The notes under the pieces are model-generated. The model worked only from the letters and a program-made list of their open reading frames with translations. It was not told the origin of the DNA and did no database searches. Both the position numbers and the translations under genes were made by a program. Below, one piece after another: positions 1 through 12,389 of a DNA stretch of 64,000 nt (its first letter is position 1; every line of letters starts with the position of its first letter). Where the stretch lies: assembly GCA_003255065.1 (NCBI GenBank), contig QAOA01006617.1:796939-860938 (forward strand). Reading direction: 5' to 3'. This DNA comes from Cercis canadensis (lineage: Eukaryota > Streptophyta > Magnoliopsida > Fabales > Fabaceae).

Positions 1-126
1 GCATATCAGACCCCATCAATGACTGAGATGCTTACTCGATCTCAGGCCACATTACTAGGTAGTCCATCAGGCCAGAGGCTTCTCCAACCTTTGTTGTCAT
101 TCAGATCACAACCAAACCCAAGGTAA
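1..126 (+). CDS. 3'-terminal exon of an unidentified gene (partial)
   Basis: Frame 1 is open from the first base to a TAA at 124-126, giving 41 residues that begin AYQTPSMTEML and end RSQPNPR. The other two forward frames hit stops within the first 25 bases. The stretch is less AT-rich than the DNA that follows and contains no intron signal. It is therefore probably the end of a gene whose body lies left of the window. I do not recognise the family; the fragment is polar, rich in Ser, Gln and Pro, and has no membrane segment. A T-rich region follows as expected of a 3'UTR. A chance open frame of 126 bases is possible, so confidence is moderate. Confidence 0.5.
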   Translation, partial: AYQTPSMTEMLTRSQATLLGSPSGQRLLQPLLSFRSQPNPR

Positions 127-2563
127 TCTATTAGGGATTTTGTGAAAATCACCTTCATATTAGCTTTTTCCCTTTTTTTGCTTTCTTATAAAAGAGTTGG
201 GGGAGGGTGGTAAATGGGAGAGATGAACAGAAGATTTCTTTGAGCTGTGATTTTGCTGTTGAATATATGTATAAATGAATAAAAGTTGAGGAAAGGGTGG
301 AAGGTTACATGCAAGAGGATAAATGAAGAAAAGGATGGTAGATAGGAATTTACTACACTATGTTTCTTCTTATTTTGGGGGGTTAAGGTTTTTCTTTGTC
401 ATTTCTTTCCTCTAATTATGTCCCTTTTTTTTGGGTGGGGGGGTGTTGTACATAAAGAGAAATGGAAATGGTTTTCTTTTTTTCTGAGACCTGGGTATAA
501 AGTTTGTAATTGTTCAAATGGTTGGGATGAACTCATCATTTGATATAATGTTTTTTATTCTTTTCCGAAGTTGTTATGATTGAGTACTTCGAATTTTCAC
601 TTATTTATCTCCTTCTCTAGGCGTATATATATATATATCTCTTTAACCATGTTATTAATAGTAAATAATAGAAGAGAAAGGAAAAAAAGGAGAGTTATGC
701 CTCCAGGGAAACCTGTCTGGTCAGCAGTTGAGCCACTATCACTTGCTTCCTGAAAGTTGCCAAGGAAATATGGCACTTCTGCTAGTGTGCCATTGTGATT
801 TCTTTAAGTTAAGTGAATGCTCGTCAACATGAAGACTTTTTTTTTTTGTTTAACAATCAGGGTATCTGGGGTCAATTTTTGCGTCTTGAAACTAAGTCTT
901 TCCTTAAACAATTTTAAGGGGCACCTTGCACAATGCATGAAGGGGGAAATTCCCTTGCGAAGATTAGCACATGTATTTGGTAGCCCATGCCTGGACCAAA
1001 AATCTTGTCTAAAATGTTAGGGGGTTAGAGAGACAAAGGAAAACTACCTAGGAGACAAAAATAGGACACCTATTTTGAGAGGTGAGAAGCAAATTTTTAC
1101 TATTAGATCTTGCACAAATAAATAGTCAAAATTTGGAAGACGAGTTGCAGATTGTATGACCATTTAAAAACATTGTATGACTTGGCCTTTTAATGTTGAC
1201 CATGATGCGAGATCTAACGATCAATCATCTCACGTTTCATACTATACACCCTTATTGACCATTACATGATACCAAAACCGAAGTCATATGATATGCATAT
1301 AGGCCAGAGCAAAAGAAGGGAAGATCATGTTCATAATGCTCGTATTTACCTAATCAAGATCTTCCTCTTACATGGTAAACAAGCAAGCTTGCTTTCCTAG
1401 AAAGTTTATACATAATTTCTCATGAAAAGTGTATTAGCAAATAATTTAAATGGATTTATTTTTTTGGGGTCCAGGGCAGGTTAGCTTGTCCCCTTACCAT
1501 AAGTTGCGTTCCACTTGTTTGCAACAAAATTTCAACCTAGGATTATCGTTTAACCATTGGAGTGGAAATACATAGAATGAAAATTATTATAAAAAAAAGA
1601 TAAAGAAATTATCAATGATTGTTTCTTCATATAAATCAAGGGAATGAAAATACATTACAATACACCTATCCAGAAGATTAAGGACAGGTATATTTTTTTA
1701 ACATTTTTAAACTTGCATCAAGTGAACAGAGCATTTAACGACCATGAGAAAGTAAGAACACAATTTGATTTGTTTTTGTTTCTTTATCATTTTTTTGGGT
1801 CATCAAATTTCTATTCCTTGGTCATTAGGCAACCAAACAAGGAATGAGACGATGCCCTCTTTTTCCATCTATTCAAAATTTCAAACTAGTTGTAGAGTTG
1901 CATCTATAGAAATCGACGGAGTTTCCAGTTAAAAGTAAAACCAAGCCCTCTGACATTTCACGAGAGCCATTCGTACAAACAAATTTATGGAAAGTAGGAC
2001 GTATTTTTCGGCTTCTTTTCCTTTATTAGAATCAAAGAAGCACCACAGCACAAAACCAGTGAACCACCACACTAATGAGTCAATTTTCACAAATATCAGA
2101 GTATGACTACCGTTAATGTCATTATCAGTGGTACCACCATCTTCACTATCTACCATTACAATAAGACACTCCTGCTATTACCATCATTGCTACTGGCAAT
2201 GTTACCACCACCGCAACAGCAGCAAAATCAAAGGAAAACAACAAAATGATAAGAAAGATATACTATTTTACACCCATCCAAAGTTCACAACAAAAGAAGA
2301 TCAAATAAAACGATCAACTCGAGAGCCATGTACCTTTCACTAAATTCACCATAACTTAACAGGATCTTGAGAAGAAAGTCAAAATGCATTATTGATGTCA
2401 ACTTCCTCTCCCACAAATAATCACATTATTAAACTGAAAAAGATGCATGGCAATAAGAACATTACTAGCAAGACCAGAGAACTGGCTCAAACCCTATAAG
2501 ATTAAATTGAAACTCACAGCACGAGTGTCCCGACAAAAAATTGTTTTCAATCAAAACTCTAAA
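127..2563. other. Intergenic: 3' flanks of the partial gene and COX16
   Basis: The two genes converge here. I see AT-rich DNA, a short (TA)n run near 623-638, homopolymer T tracts, and no open frame with family similarity. Open frames of 60-75 codons at 817-1020, 1644-1847 and 2116-2343 have plant-UTR-like composition and no recognisable motifs. The last several hundred bases are probably the COX16 3'UTR and downstream DNA. Confidence 0.5.
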
Positions 2564-3865
2564 CTAGCCTTGCTTGCCTTCATTTGGTTTAGGAATTCTC
2601 TTGTACTCATAGTTGTTGATGTCCACCTTCTGTTGCAAGGCCTATGGAACATAATATAATAGTAAACTTTAAGGATCTTGGATTATATTAATGTACTAAA
2701 GAAAAAAAAAGGGAAAATACCTTCAGCTCCTCCTCGAGTGAAATACTTTTTGGCTTATATGCATTTACTGGCCCTTCTCTAGACAGCGCTTTTCTTGTTT
2801 CAATTATTTCCCATTCCTGATCATCTTTCACCTTTGCAATATCCTTGCTGAACTGACACAGTCCCCATAACATTTGAGAAGAAGAAAGTTAGTTAGAACA
2901 AGGTTAAGGAAAAAGAGGGTGTTTAGTAAATCTTCCAAACCAAGTAAGTACCAACAATACCAATATTACAAGACATATGCATAACACCTAAGCGATCTAC
3001 TTGATTGCATAACCTTAGTTTTAACATTACATTGCAATTTTTAATCATATGTTCACTAAGTCTCATATCAGTTAATTACAAACTGCATCCAAGAGAGGGA
3101 CAGAATCATTTCAACAGGTAATATGCATAAATGCAGGTTTAGAATCACTAATCTCTCTACCACCTTTCCTCTTGGGCTTCATTTAGAATAAGAGATGAAT
3201 GAAGATTCGAGGTGAAAGATATAATGACAGGCATACTAAAGAAAACATGAAAGAATGAATAAGAGGCAAATAATTCTTACTTAAAATCAATAAAATAAAT
3301 CTCTCCAGAAAAGGAGAGAAAATGAAGTAAAATTGCAAATACGAATTTGTAATATTTCTAATTTATCATAATCAAAACATTATCACAATTATAGGTGTAT
3401 GTGTAATTTTACTGTCCATAACTTTTTTTTTTTCCTTTCATTTTTTGTTGTTGGTCTCAGTTGTAATACACCCAAACAAGAGGTGAGGAATTTCAATCCT
3501 CTTATTTCCATTATGGCCATATTTCTAACCCTCCTAGTGTGTTTCCAAACATGGTCTTAAGCATGAAAATATACATTCCAATAGACTATATCAGAAACAA
3601 AATGGGCAATTTAACAAAGCATATCATTCATCATAACATAGGGAAAGATTTTCACTAACCTGCCTTGCAAGAGATGACCAAGGCCAACAGCCCCAAGGAT
3701 AGTAAGAGAGATCATTGGAAGTCCATATCTGACAAATGGGTTTCTCCTACCCCATCTTTTAAATGATGGAACTGAATTCTGATTCTTAGCAGTTTTAGTG
3801 CTAAACTCAATATCAGTTCTTCTTTGAGGCTGACTCTGGTTATTTGCTGTCTGAACTGTAGTCAT
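2564..3865 (-). CDS. COX16: Cytochrome c oxidase assembly protein COX16
   Basis: Three exons on the minus strand: 3660-3865, 2721-2847 and 2564-2641. They sum to 411 bases, or 136 aa plus stop. Both introns have GT and AG ends. Exon 1 ends in phase 2 and exon 2 in phase 0, and the joined protein runs through [19 protein letters not shown] and EEELK-ALQQKVD. The diagnostic COX16 features are a basic stretch [11 protein letters not shown] leading into one hydrophobic segment (about residues 47-66), then the EWE motif and a charged C-terminal tail. COX16 is a small inner-mitochondrial-membrane protein needed for assembly of complex IV, acting in maturation of the Cox1/Cox2 subunits. The start chosen is the first ATG (3863-3865). 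An upstream in-frame TTG would add residues but is not a likely plant start. The N-terminal extension of about 40 residues before the RRNPF motif is polar, as in other plant homologues. Confidence 0.93.
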
Positions 3866-6521
3866 TTCCAGACAACACTGAGATTCGCAATTAAGGGGCA
3901 ATTATGAAGGCCAATTCGGAATTCCGGGGACCGATTCCAGTGATCTTGACAACAAGTTGAGTTTCAATCAATGATTTAAAACCCAAATTCTTGACCAACT
4001 CAGTAAAGGGACCTGAACAGTGGCGGATCTATGTATAAGGATGTGGGGGCAAACATGAAATAATTTTCAATGGCTCTATATATCATTTAACAAAGTTGCA
4101 CCCACCAACGCCATAGCATCCAAGCTTTTCCTCAGATACCACTCGCAACAATGGGAGAGCAAATTGGGACTCATGAGGGCAAGCAACGGGCAAGAAATAA
4201 AAGCATACTTTGCACAGATTTTTTTTTTCTTCTCTTTTTCCTTTACTTAGCACAGATTCATAAAGGAGACAAAGGATTACCCAGAAGTAAGGAGACAAAG
4301 GATTAGGCAAATTTGAATTCCAGTTTCTGGATCTGCTTCCTTCCTTTCTCCCTGCTTAGGTCTCTCTATTTCTATTCCTCTTGCTCTACCTCTGTCTCCA
4401 TCTTTATTTGATACTCTTCCACTCTACCCTCGCTTCGTTCTCTCTATCGTTCTCTTTCTGTCCACCCTCCGTTCTATTCAAAATTCTTGCGTACTCTACC
4501 TCCCTCCTTTCTCTCTGTCGTTCTCTTTCTCTCCTACCCTCCGTTCTCTTTCTATATCGTTCTATTCTATTGCACTAGCTTTTTCTTTTCTTTTTTTTCC
4601 TCTTTTTATTTAATTTTAATTTTAGATAAATTTAGTTTAATTGATTAAAAAATTAATATTTAATTATAAAATGATATTTATTAATGCCATAATAAATAGT
4701 GTCTATAATTAGATATTAAGAAGCATTTGGTAGACAGATTTTTTTATTTATTTTTGGGAATGTTAATTTCTGAAAATGTTATAATTTTGTTTGGTTTACT
4801 TTAAATATTTATGAGGATGAAAAATAATATTTTTGAAAATCTTTTATCTTTGGTTTAAATATAACTTTTTTAAGAATTTTAATTTTTTTGAAAAATATCC
4901 CTATTTACTTTAAGTAAAAAAGAAAAGAGATTACTTTTTTATAGTTAATAAATATTTATTTTTTAAAAAATTGTGTCTTAGTTACTTTTTTTTATGCTTT
5001 NTTCCATTTTATTTTACGTTATTTGTACCTTTCTCTAGTTTTGTTTTTTATTGGTTCATATTTTATTTGAATTTAATTATTTGATTTTCAAACAAAAGAT
5101 AAAAGCAAATAGCAAAAGAGGTGAAGGAAAAAAGAGATAATAGAACACGAAAGAGAGAGAAACCATATAGAAGGAAGAACACTGGAGAAGAAAAAAGAGA
5201 GAACCATTGATAGAGATAAAATTTTCAGAGAAGAAAGAAGGTGAGGGAGAGACCAACGATTGAGAACAATACAAAAAATTGCTTGAAAAAGGAGAATCAA
5301 GAAGATATAGAGAGAAAAACGTGAGGAAGAGGGTAAATCGGACGAGCTTGACGACGAAGAATGAGAAAACCAAAAACAAGTATTTTTGGTTTTGGGTTCC
5401 TGCGTTTTGAGCTCCAATGGTGGAAGAAGGAGAATATTGAGAACGAATTGAGTGTTTGAAAAAGATGAGGGTCAAGGATGTCTTTTCACATCTAAACAAC
5501 TTTCGCGCTGGAAATCTTCATGATTATTTTATCAGTAGGTAACTATGCATCATATTTATGAAATTTATTTTCTACTTAAAAAATAAATTACATCCTATGA
5601 AATAATTATAAAATTTTGGCTATTTAGCATTTTTTTTTTTAATACGCATATGTAAGAGTATACACAAATATAATTATTAGATGAGTATCCCATTAAAAAT
5701 TCTTTTAAATTTAAACTCAAATTTGAAAATGTAAGTGAAGAAACAAGAATATTTTAGTTCAATACAATATAAATATTAAATGAATATGTTGATGATATCT
5801 AAAATGTTTACACAAGCATAGACAATACAACTAATACAAGATATCTAATCTCATGTTCAACCCCCATATCTCATATCTCATATCTCAGCTAAAAATTTAG
5901 CTTTATCTATGTAATGACAAAAAAAAAAAAAAATCTAAAATGCTTCATAAGAAAAATGAGTTCAATTTAGAGGTTCATACGTATGTTGTTATTAAAATCA
6001 TATTTTGTGAATGAACAAAAATCAAAATCTCATGTGCGAAGTGAATGTGAAATAACATTGACAATAAGAACATATAGGTGATTGTTCTTGCCAAAAGAAA
6101 ATAGTTACTGAAATGTAAAAAGATGACTATTCATTATAAATTGTCTTGGCCGCCTTGTTTTGCATTTCTTATCCAAGACTCTCGGAAAAACAATGACGAG
6201 ATAATCAAAGAAAAAAGAAAGATGGGACTGAATAAAAAAAAATTAGTCTAAAAGGATATTTATTTAGCTACATATGGTAGAGAAAAGAGATTGCTAAAAA
6301 AATTTAAAATTTAAAAATAATATTATTTGCATACTAATTAACCTCACATTATCTGATACCACATGACACAATTATAGTCTAACAATCTTTGACCCACTTA
6401 ATTTTTTTTTTCTTATTAAACTCAGATTTTGCTAACTGTGAGGGAGACTAACTTATTTATAAGTAATATTATTCAACCTAAAAAAGAAAATATTTTGAAC
6501 GTTTTCCTAGTGTTCAATCTA
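3866..6521. other. COX16 promoter side and AT-rich intergenic DNA
   Basis: The COX16 5' flank lies at 3866 to about 4600. It has a pyrimidine-rich stretch (4320-4580) containing many TCTCT/CCCTCC runs, a common look for plant promoters and 5'UTRs. From 4600 to 6500 the DNA is very AT-rich, with a single N at 5001. A minus-strand open frame at 5077-5499 translates to low-complexity Phe/Ser/Leu-rich sequence and is not credible as a gene. The sequence CAGTGGCGGATCT at 4018-4030 resembles the end of some plant transposable elements, but I see no matching partner. Confidence 0.45.
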
Positions 6522-9500
6522 TCAGTTCATCACTGTCATGACTTTTTCTCCCATTTGGTTTGTTGATGCTGGTGACACTTTGGACTTGCTGCAAGGCTTT
6601 GAGACCTTGGGATTGCAGGGCTTGGACACGAGTCCCCAACCAAATTTCTTGAGGATCAAATTCCAGCTGCCCTTAGTCTTCACCATTTTTTCTATCTCTT
6701 GCTTCAAGCTCAAGCACTCCTTCTCAAGCTCAGATATGCGCTCTTTCATGCCATCAAAAGCTATAATGTGATTATGTGGTGAGTTTGCAATTGTGATTGC
6801 GTCATTTCTAGCCAGAGCAAGACTTCCACTAAGATTTTGTGAGTTTTCAAGATTGTCAGATGCAAAGAACCAACCAGCAACTGATGTACGGAGCTTTATT
6901 TGTTCAAAGAATAAAACTTGGACTATAACGCGAAGAGGCAACCTCTCATTCTGTGCTGCATGGGTGCTGGCTTCCAATGAGAGCTTCTGGCAATTCATGA
7001 GCCTACAGATTTGTTCCCTCTCAGAGTCCGTTAGCCACGGATGCGTCTGCAGTTGAGAAAGCATGAATATTCTTTCAGAAAGTAGCTAGGGAACAAGAAA
7101 CTAAATTTAAGGCATTAACTTCTAGTGCCTCTTATTACTTGTTTGCATGTAAGAAAAAACTAATGCAGTAAGTAATTTAGAGCTAAGTTTTAAGTTCTTA
7201 ACAAGACAAGGTTGTGTTAAAATACATTACCAATCATCACAAGCCACTTGATATTTTAGAAATTGGCTTTATAAATTACTTTCCAGGCAATAAGATTCAT
7301 TTCCAAGGACATTATCCCTAATTATTGGGAATATCTCACATAGTAAAGGTGATCCAAGATCACAATAGTATTTGTGACATTGTTAAGCACAAAAAGCAAA
7401 CCAGAGATTATTTTTACCTTGAGATATATATCAATTGCACGGTATATACCATCATCTAGTGGCCTTGCATAATCAGGAATAACAGCAGCAAGTGACTGAA
7501 ATTTAGTTAACTTCACATTAACATCAGGTGCCACTTCAGCCAGATAATTATCCACCAGATTAGCCACTTTTGCCATTGGGTTCAGAGATTGAGAACCTCC
7601 AATAAGTTGCCTCTCTTCAGTTATATAATTAGATGTAGAATCAAGAACATCATGCTCCACAATCATGAAATGATCTAGCATTCTCTGGACACAGTCAAGA
7701 TCGTACAGAGTCTCCACTGAATAACCCGCATTTGGAATGAGAATATCTTCCAGAGCTGCATCATCTAATTGAGCACCAATTCTTTTCTCTAGATTTGCAC
7801 AGCAAGATGAACTAGCATGTAAAGCCATTGATGTTCTGAGAAGCCTGAGCAAGAAGTTGGTCGGCGTGATGCCCTTCTTATTGGGTAGTAACTCCACTAT
7901 TTCTTCAAGAAGATTCCTTTGTTCTGCTTCAGAAGGTGTAGAGAGACTTGACCTAAAAGCAACACAGTTTCCATTCTGGAAACTTGATTGGCTACCCAAC
8001 AAGGGAAGATGCTTCTTTGCAAAGTAAACAAGGGATCCAGCAATTCTCTCAGGCTTCATGTGTTTTGCACTAACACCCTGGATAAATCTTTTATATAGTG
8101 GCAAACTAAGAAATGTGACATCCTCAAACCACCAATCTTCATCCACAATTACTGCCTTTGATGATATGCTTATTCCATTCCACAATTCAGTGCCCTTTGG
8201 GCTGTGGACAACATTTTGTCCAGATATAGGCCAATTAAACAAACTAGGATCTGCACATACTTTCAGTACCAAAGAATGTATGCATCGAGAAACAATATGA
8301 AGCTCTTCGGCATGTGGTAAAACCTCCTCACAAGTCTTAAGAGCTTTAATAGAGTCTGCCCAGTAACCAAATATGTGGTTGAGGAAATTTTCTGTTTGTA
8401 TGATGAGATTTCCCTCTCCATAATCCTCCGTCATGTGAAGGTACTCCGCCGCGCATCTGAGAGTAACTACATTCAATGCAGTCAGCTCCATTTTAACACC
8501 ATAACAGAACTTAGCTACAAGCAAAAAGGCCTTGGCCCCTCCAGGTAGGTTATGAAGTTGCACAACAGACTGCTCATCATCGCTTGCTGATTCTTTTATC
8601 AGACTTTCTAATACTTCACTTCTAGCAATTAGAGGAAACTGGCAGATGCAGCAAGAAGAAAGGGGGTAAGGACATACAATATGATGAGTACTGATAACTA
8701 ATGAATACAATACTCCAAAAATAAAAAGGATTTTTGTGTTTTTGGGACTTGGAAGAGGGGCGAGGGGAGCATAAATCTGCTATTAATTAATTATGTATTT
8801 AAATTTCAAAATCTTCACAGGCTTCTCCTCCTTCAAAGGTACTTAAAATAGAGACTATTCCAAACAACATTGTTCCCTCTATTTTCTACTAATTTGAGAA
8901 ATAGATTAGTAGTGCACTTTCCAAAAAAATTTCCACCATAGGAATGAAATTACCTTGAATAAGAAAGCGTATTCTATAATTGTTTAATGCCTTGAAATAT
9001 CCATATAGTTTATCATCAAGATAGACACATTCAATTCATAAGTTGAGGTTTCTCCCTCCCTTCATCTCCATGTTAAACCCAAATCTCACTGAAAAGATAA
9101 TGCTCTGTGCCTTACTTCATTTTGATAGCCATTTAGAACCATTGCATGCAGCTTCATGTGTATGAGACATATCACATATTGATAATGGAAGTCCTGAACT
9201 GATAGCAAATTCTTGGCCAAGGAAAGCATACCTTGTGGAGATGGAAGGATGTGTCACCAATTTCAACAATGACATCACTTGCAAGCCCAGTTGAGCAGAG
9301 CCTACAAATGGTCATTTGATGGTCAATAACATCAACTAGAAATCACAATAAGATGTCATCCAAACTAACCCTTTATTCTGAACATGAGCTAATTGCTTTT
9401 CATTGAAATAGAGTACTATTGAAGTCACAAGATAGATATAGCTATAAAATCCACAATTTACCAGAATTTATGCCATATCTTTGTTAAAAGTAATAACAAA

Positions 9501-10275
9501 CTTATATACATGTCAAATTGTCAATCATTTCACCATTGTCTCTTTGAAGACCATTACATTACAAATAAGGGCACGCCTAATCTGTTCAATGTGTCATCAA
9601 AACTATAAACATCTGTTCCTTTTCAATTTGCTTATAGCATCTCTCCCTTGTAAACTATACTCACAAAATCAAGAGCTTGGTCACAGAATTGAAAAATGGG
9701 TGATGAAGAAACTAAACAAGAATTTAGCCTTCTTGATTAACCTTCAACAAATTAATCTCACAAATACAGCAATGTATGCCATTATTCATATAATACACAT
9801 GTTTTCAGCAGCAACTTTTGGCCAATGTGAGCACAATAAGACAGAAAGATTAATGCGAGTTAACTCCATATCACATAAGAAGTAGCAAACCATCCCAAGT
9901 ATTACTATAAACCCATTTGATAATATTGATCACATGCCAGCACTATCTCCTAATTGTGATTGGTCCAACAAATAATTATCCCAAATATTCAAGGACACAA
10001 CAAACATTTTTTTCCCCATCTGCACACAGATGACAGTATGCAATTGAAAACTTGCAACTGATCAACACTCTCCGACACTCTTAATTCATATCATGAAAAC
10101 CCATTTTCCAGAATTGTTTACAACAATGAAACAAGGATTTAAAATATATATATATATATATATATCAGATCATATAAATTGTCACAGTAAGAAGTGAGAA
10201 ACGGCTATTGGCTAACCATGTTTGGCCATCGAGGTGAAACACTTCAGATTTGGATCCCAGCTTCAAGCACGCCAT
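6522..10275 (-). CDS. BTB/POZ and NPH3 domain protein (NRL family)
   Basis: Four exons on the minus strand: 10217-10275, 9232-9301, 7418-8638 and 6522-7046. They total 1875 bases, or 624 aa plus stop, and all junctions are GT-AG with continuous frame. The N-terminus [13 protein letters not shown] and the segment [20 protein letters not shown] begin a BTB/POZ fold (about residues 28-125). The NPH3 domain starts at WWFEDV (about residue 212). It contains the family signature [17 protein letters not shown] (about 431-447), which continues across the last intron into HPWLTDSE and NCQKLS, then [10 protein letters not shown] short coiled coil lies at about 550-573. NRL proteins act at the plasma membrane in phototropin signalling and auxin-carrier placement, often as CUL3 substrate adaptors. 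I cannot say which NRL subgroup this is. Length is normal for the family and nothing is missing. Confidence 0.95.
10137..10165. repeat. (TA)n microsatellite in NRL intron 1
   Basis: An AT dinucleotide run of about 12 units lies inside the first intron of the NRL gene. It is a simple repeat with no other sign of function. Confidence 0.85.
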
Positions 10276-10430
10276 GAATTACTCAGCTGTGGTTGTTACC
10301 ATGAAACTATTCACTCAAAACGACAGAGAAATTGAGGAAGAAAACGAAATGAAAGGTTGATGATCAGTGTCAAGGAGGAAGGTGTGAGGGAAAAAGGCAG
10401 CTCTTTTTTCTGCTTTGGGTCTCGGAAAAT

Positions 10431-10472
10431 TTCCCCCTTTTTTTTTTTTCTCTCTCTCTCTCTCTCTCTCTC
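10431..10472. repeat. Pyrimidine tract with (CT)n upstream of the NRL gene
   Basis: A 42-base uninterrupted pyrimidine tract ends in about 11 CT units. It sits about 155 bases upstream of the NRL start codon, so on the coding strand it is a GA-repeat in the leader or core promoter. GA repeats here are typical binding sites for plant BASIC PENTACYSTEINE proteins; that role is an inference. Confidence 0.8.
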
Positions 10473-11639
10473 AGTGCAATCTTTTCAGTTACTCTGAGAT
10501 CAAGAAGATTATCCCGAGTCTACAGGGTAACATCTAGGAAGAAGAATAGGTTCCAGCTGTTATCATAATAGGCCCTGTTTGGAATGATTCCATCACTAAG
10601 CAGTTATTAGTTTCCAACCTTTTTGTTTTATTGTTTTCATTACTTTCTCTATTTGAGATCCTCCGTTCGCAGAACTTAGACGGCAAAGCCAGAGTTCATG
10701 GATTTGGTGTACCAGACAAAATAAATGAAAGAAAAAAGGGTTCGTTAACTTTGTAGACAAGGAAGGTACTCCCTCTTACCACCACCGAGCCTCGCGAGTG
10801 CATATATTATACTATATTATATATTACATATAGAGCTGAATAAAATAAAAAAATAATCTTATGCTAATAAAAAATATTTTGTGCCATAAATTTTTCACAA
10901 AATCAACCTTTACCTTTTTTTTTTTGCATTAAATAGAGGAAGTTAAATTTTTTAGCTAGAAGAATAAGGAATATAACTTGTGACCTCCATATTATAAAAA
11001 ATCATCTAGATCAATTATGTTATTCTATTAGACAATTTTGCATGTAAATTGTTATATTAATCTAAAATTAATTTTTCTTTTATCTTATATCTTTTTTTTT
11101 TGTTGAATAAAATTTAAGAATCAACTAGGTTGCATTAAAACCAAAAATAATTTCATATGAGATATCTTACTAAAGAATTTTTATGGCTTCAAATTTAAAT
11201 TATTGAGTAAAAAGTCTAAATTTCTCACCGTAATCAAATGCTCATTGACATTTTATCCTTATATCTATTTATGTATAATATATTTCAAAAATTAAAAATT
11301 ATATGATCATTGATCAAATACTTGGTCAAATTCAAAATTGTAATGTAAGATTAATATAAATAATTATTCTTATTCAAATTTGATGTAAATCACATTTTAT
11401 AAGAAATTATTTGATGATATACGTTTATTAACTTTTATGTCGGAATCAATAGATCGTAATCAACACATTACTTAGTAAGATACAATAAGTTTAAGGTATA
11501 TATAACATAAGAGACACGATCATTTTAATTGTATAGATATAATAGCAGCATTTAGTTATTCACACAATATATCTAAAAAAGAAAAATGTTGTAATTATAG
11601 CATGCTCAAAAAAATATTAACCAAGTTTTTTTACATAAG

Positions 11640-11852
11640 AATTAAGCAAGAGCTAACGAAAATTGATTTAACTAGTAAGAATCGAATTATTTGCGCTTGT
11701 AAAGCTTAGATTCAAATCTCATTACAAGTTGTCTTATTTTAGTATGCAATCTATAAATATCATTGTAGGTCCTCACTAAGATTTATGGCATACCTTGGCC
11801 TTAAAATTATGTAGCCTCCCTTCACTTTAAATTTTTGCTCACCAAAAAAAAA
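11640..11852 (+). mobile_element. tRNA-derived SINE, family A, diverged copy
   Basis: This segment is homologous to 49615-49806. Both carry a degenerate Pol III B box after GCGCTTGTAAAGC or its equivalent (here ATTCAAATCTC, in the other copy GTTCGAATCCC). Both then share a body with CAATCTATAA, TATCA-TGTA, CCTTAAAAT and a CTTCAC-rich end, followed by a poly-A tail. Here the tail is 11844-11852. The tRNA-like head, common body and A tail are the hallmarks of a plant SINE. The boundaries are approximate and I could not find a clear target-site duplication for this older copy. Confidence 0.6.
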
Positions 11853-11946
11853 TTATGTAAAGTTCTATAGCAAGAATGATTCACATATAATCACATGTTT
11901 GTCACATTATATAAATTGGTCAATTTATATGCTAATAGTCCTAATA

Positions 11947-12092
11947 GGTTGTTTGAGGAAGAATTAGCCTAGTGGAACATGCTTCTAATCATAAATCTAA
12001 TTTGGTCACTTTTTTTTGTTCAAGTTCCTCCAATTACAAATGTACTTACTATTTATCTACATGTAAAAAAAAATAAAAAAAAAAAAAAAAAG
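11947..12092 (+). mobile_element. Short SINE with 9-bp target-site duplication
   Basis: The direct repeat GTCCTAATA occurs at 11938-11946 and again at 12093-12101. The 146 bases between start GGTTGTTTGAGG, carry TTAGCCTAGTGG (A-box-like) and GTTCAAGTTCC (B-box-like), and end in a long poly-A tail. A tRNA-like head, an A tail and flanking direct repeats together are diagnostic of a SINE inserted by LINE machinery. It sits about 300 bases upstream of the OST1 start codon, in its likely promoter. Confidence 0.65.
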
Positions 12093-12389
12093 GTCCTAAT
12101 ACAGAGTTTGGTTTTTTTTTTTTAATAAGAAAAATTATTCTTTTTTTTTTTCATAAACAACCCAATTGACCAAGGCCCAATCCATAAATTTGGCCTTAAG
12201 CCCATGATGAACTAAATTGGATCCACATCACAACACGATAAAACGAATCCGGTTTTCCACAACGGGTCAGAGAAATATTGCAAACAAACTCAAACGTTAG
12301 TGGGCTAGTCAGTTCACCTGCTGATCTTGCTATAGACTCTGAGCTCAGTCTTGCTCCTTCGTCAACTGCGAGGGAAGAGAGTAACAGCA

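Larger units (their letters stand above)
10276..12389. other. Divergent intergenic region between the NRL and OST1 genes
   Basis: About 2.1 kb separates two genes transcribed away from each other. The NRL leader and promoter lie at the left, with the CT tract at 10431-10472. Two SINE-like insertions lie in the middle (11640-11852 and 11947-12092). The OST1 leader lies within the last 150 bases. The rest is AT-rich with no credible coding sequence. Confidence 0.55.

Noticed and set aside
781..815. Small GGCAC...GTGCC hairpin as a microRNA precursor
   Set aside because: The arms are only about five bases and the sequence does not match a known plant microRNA.
4018..4060. CAGTGGCGGATCT as a transposon terminus
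   Set aside because: The motif is reminiscent of plant transposon ends, but no inverted or direct partner and no target duplication is visible nearby.
5077..5499. 140-codon minus-strand open frame
   Set aside because: Its product is low-complexity Phe/Ser/Leu sequence from an AGA-rich plus strand. Two overlapping frames are open together, which is the sign of biased composition rather than a gene.
9481..9885. 134-codon plus-strand open frame
   Set aside because: It lies inside the first and second introns of the NRL gene on the opposite strand, has no recognisable motif, and its composition is intron-like.
10571..10592. GGCCCTGTTTGGAATGA as a PIF/Harbinger end
   Set aside because: Only one end is present; no inverted copy within several kb.
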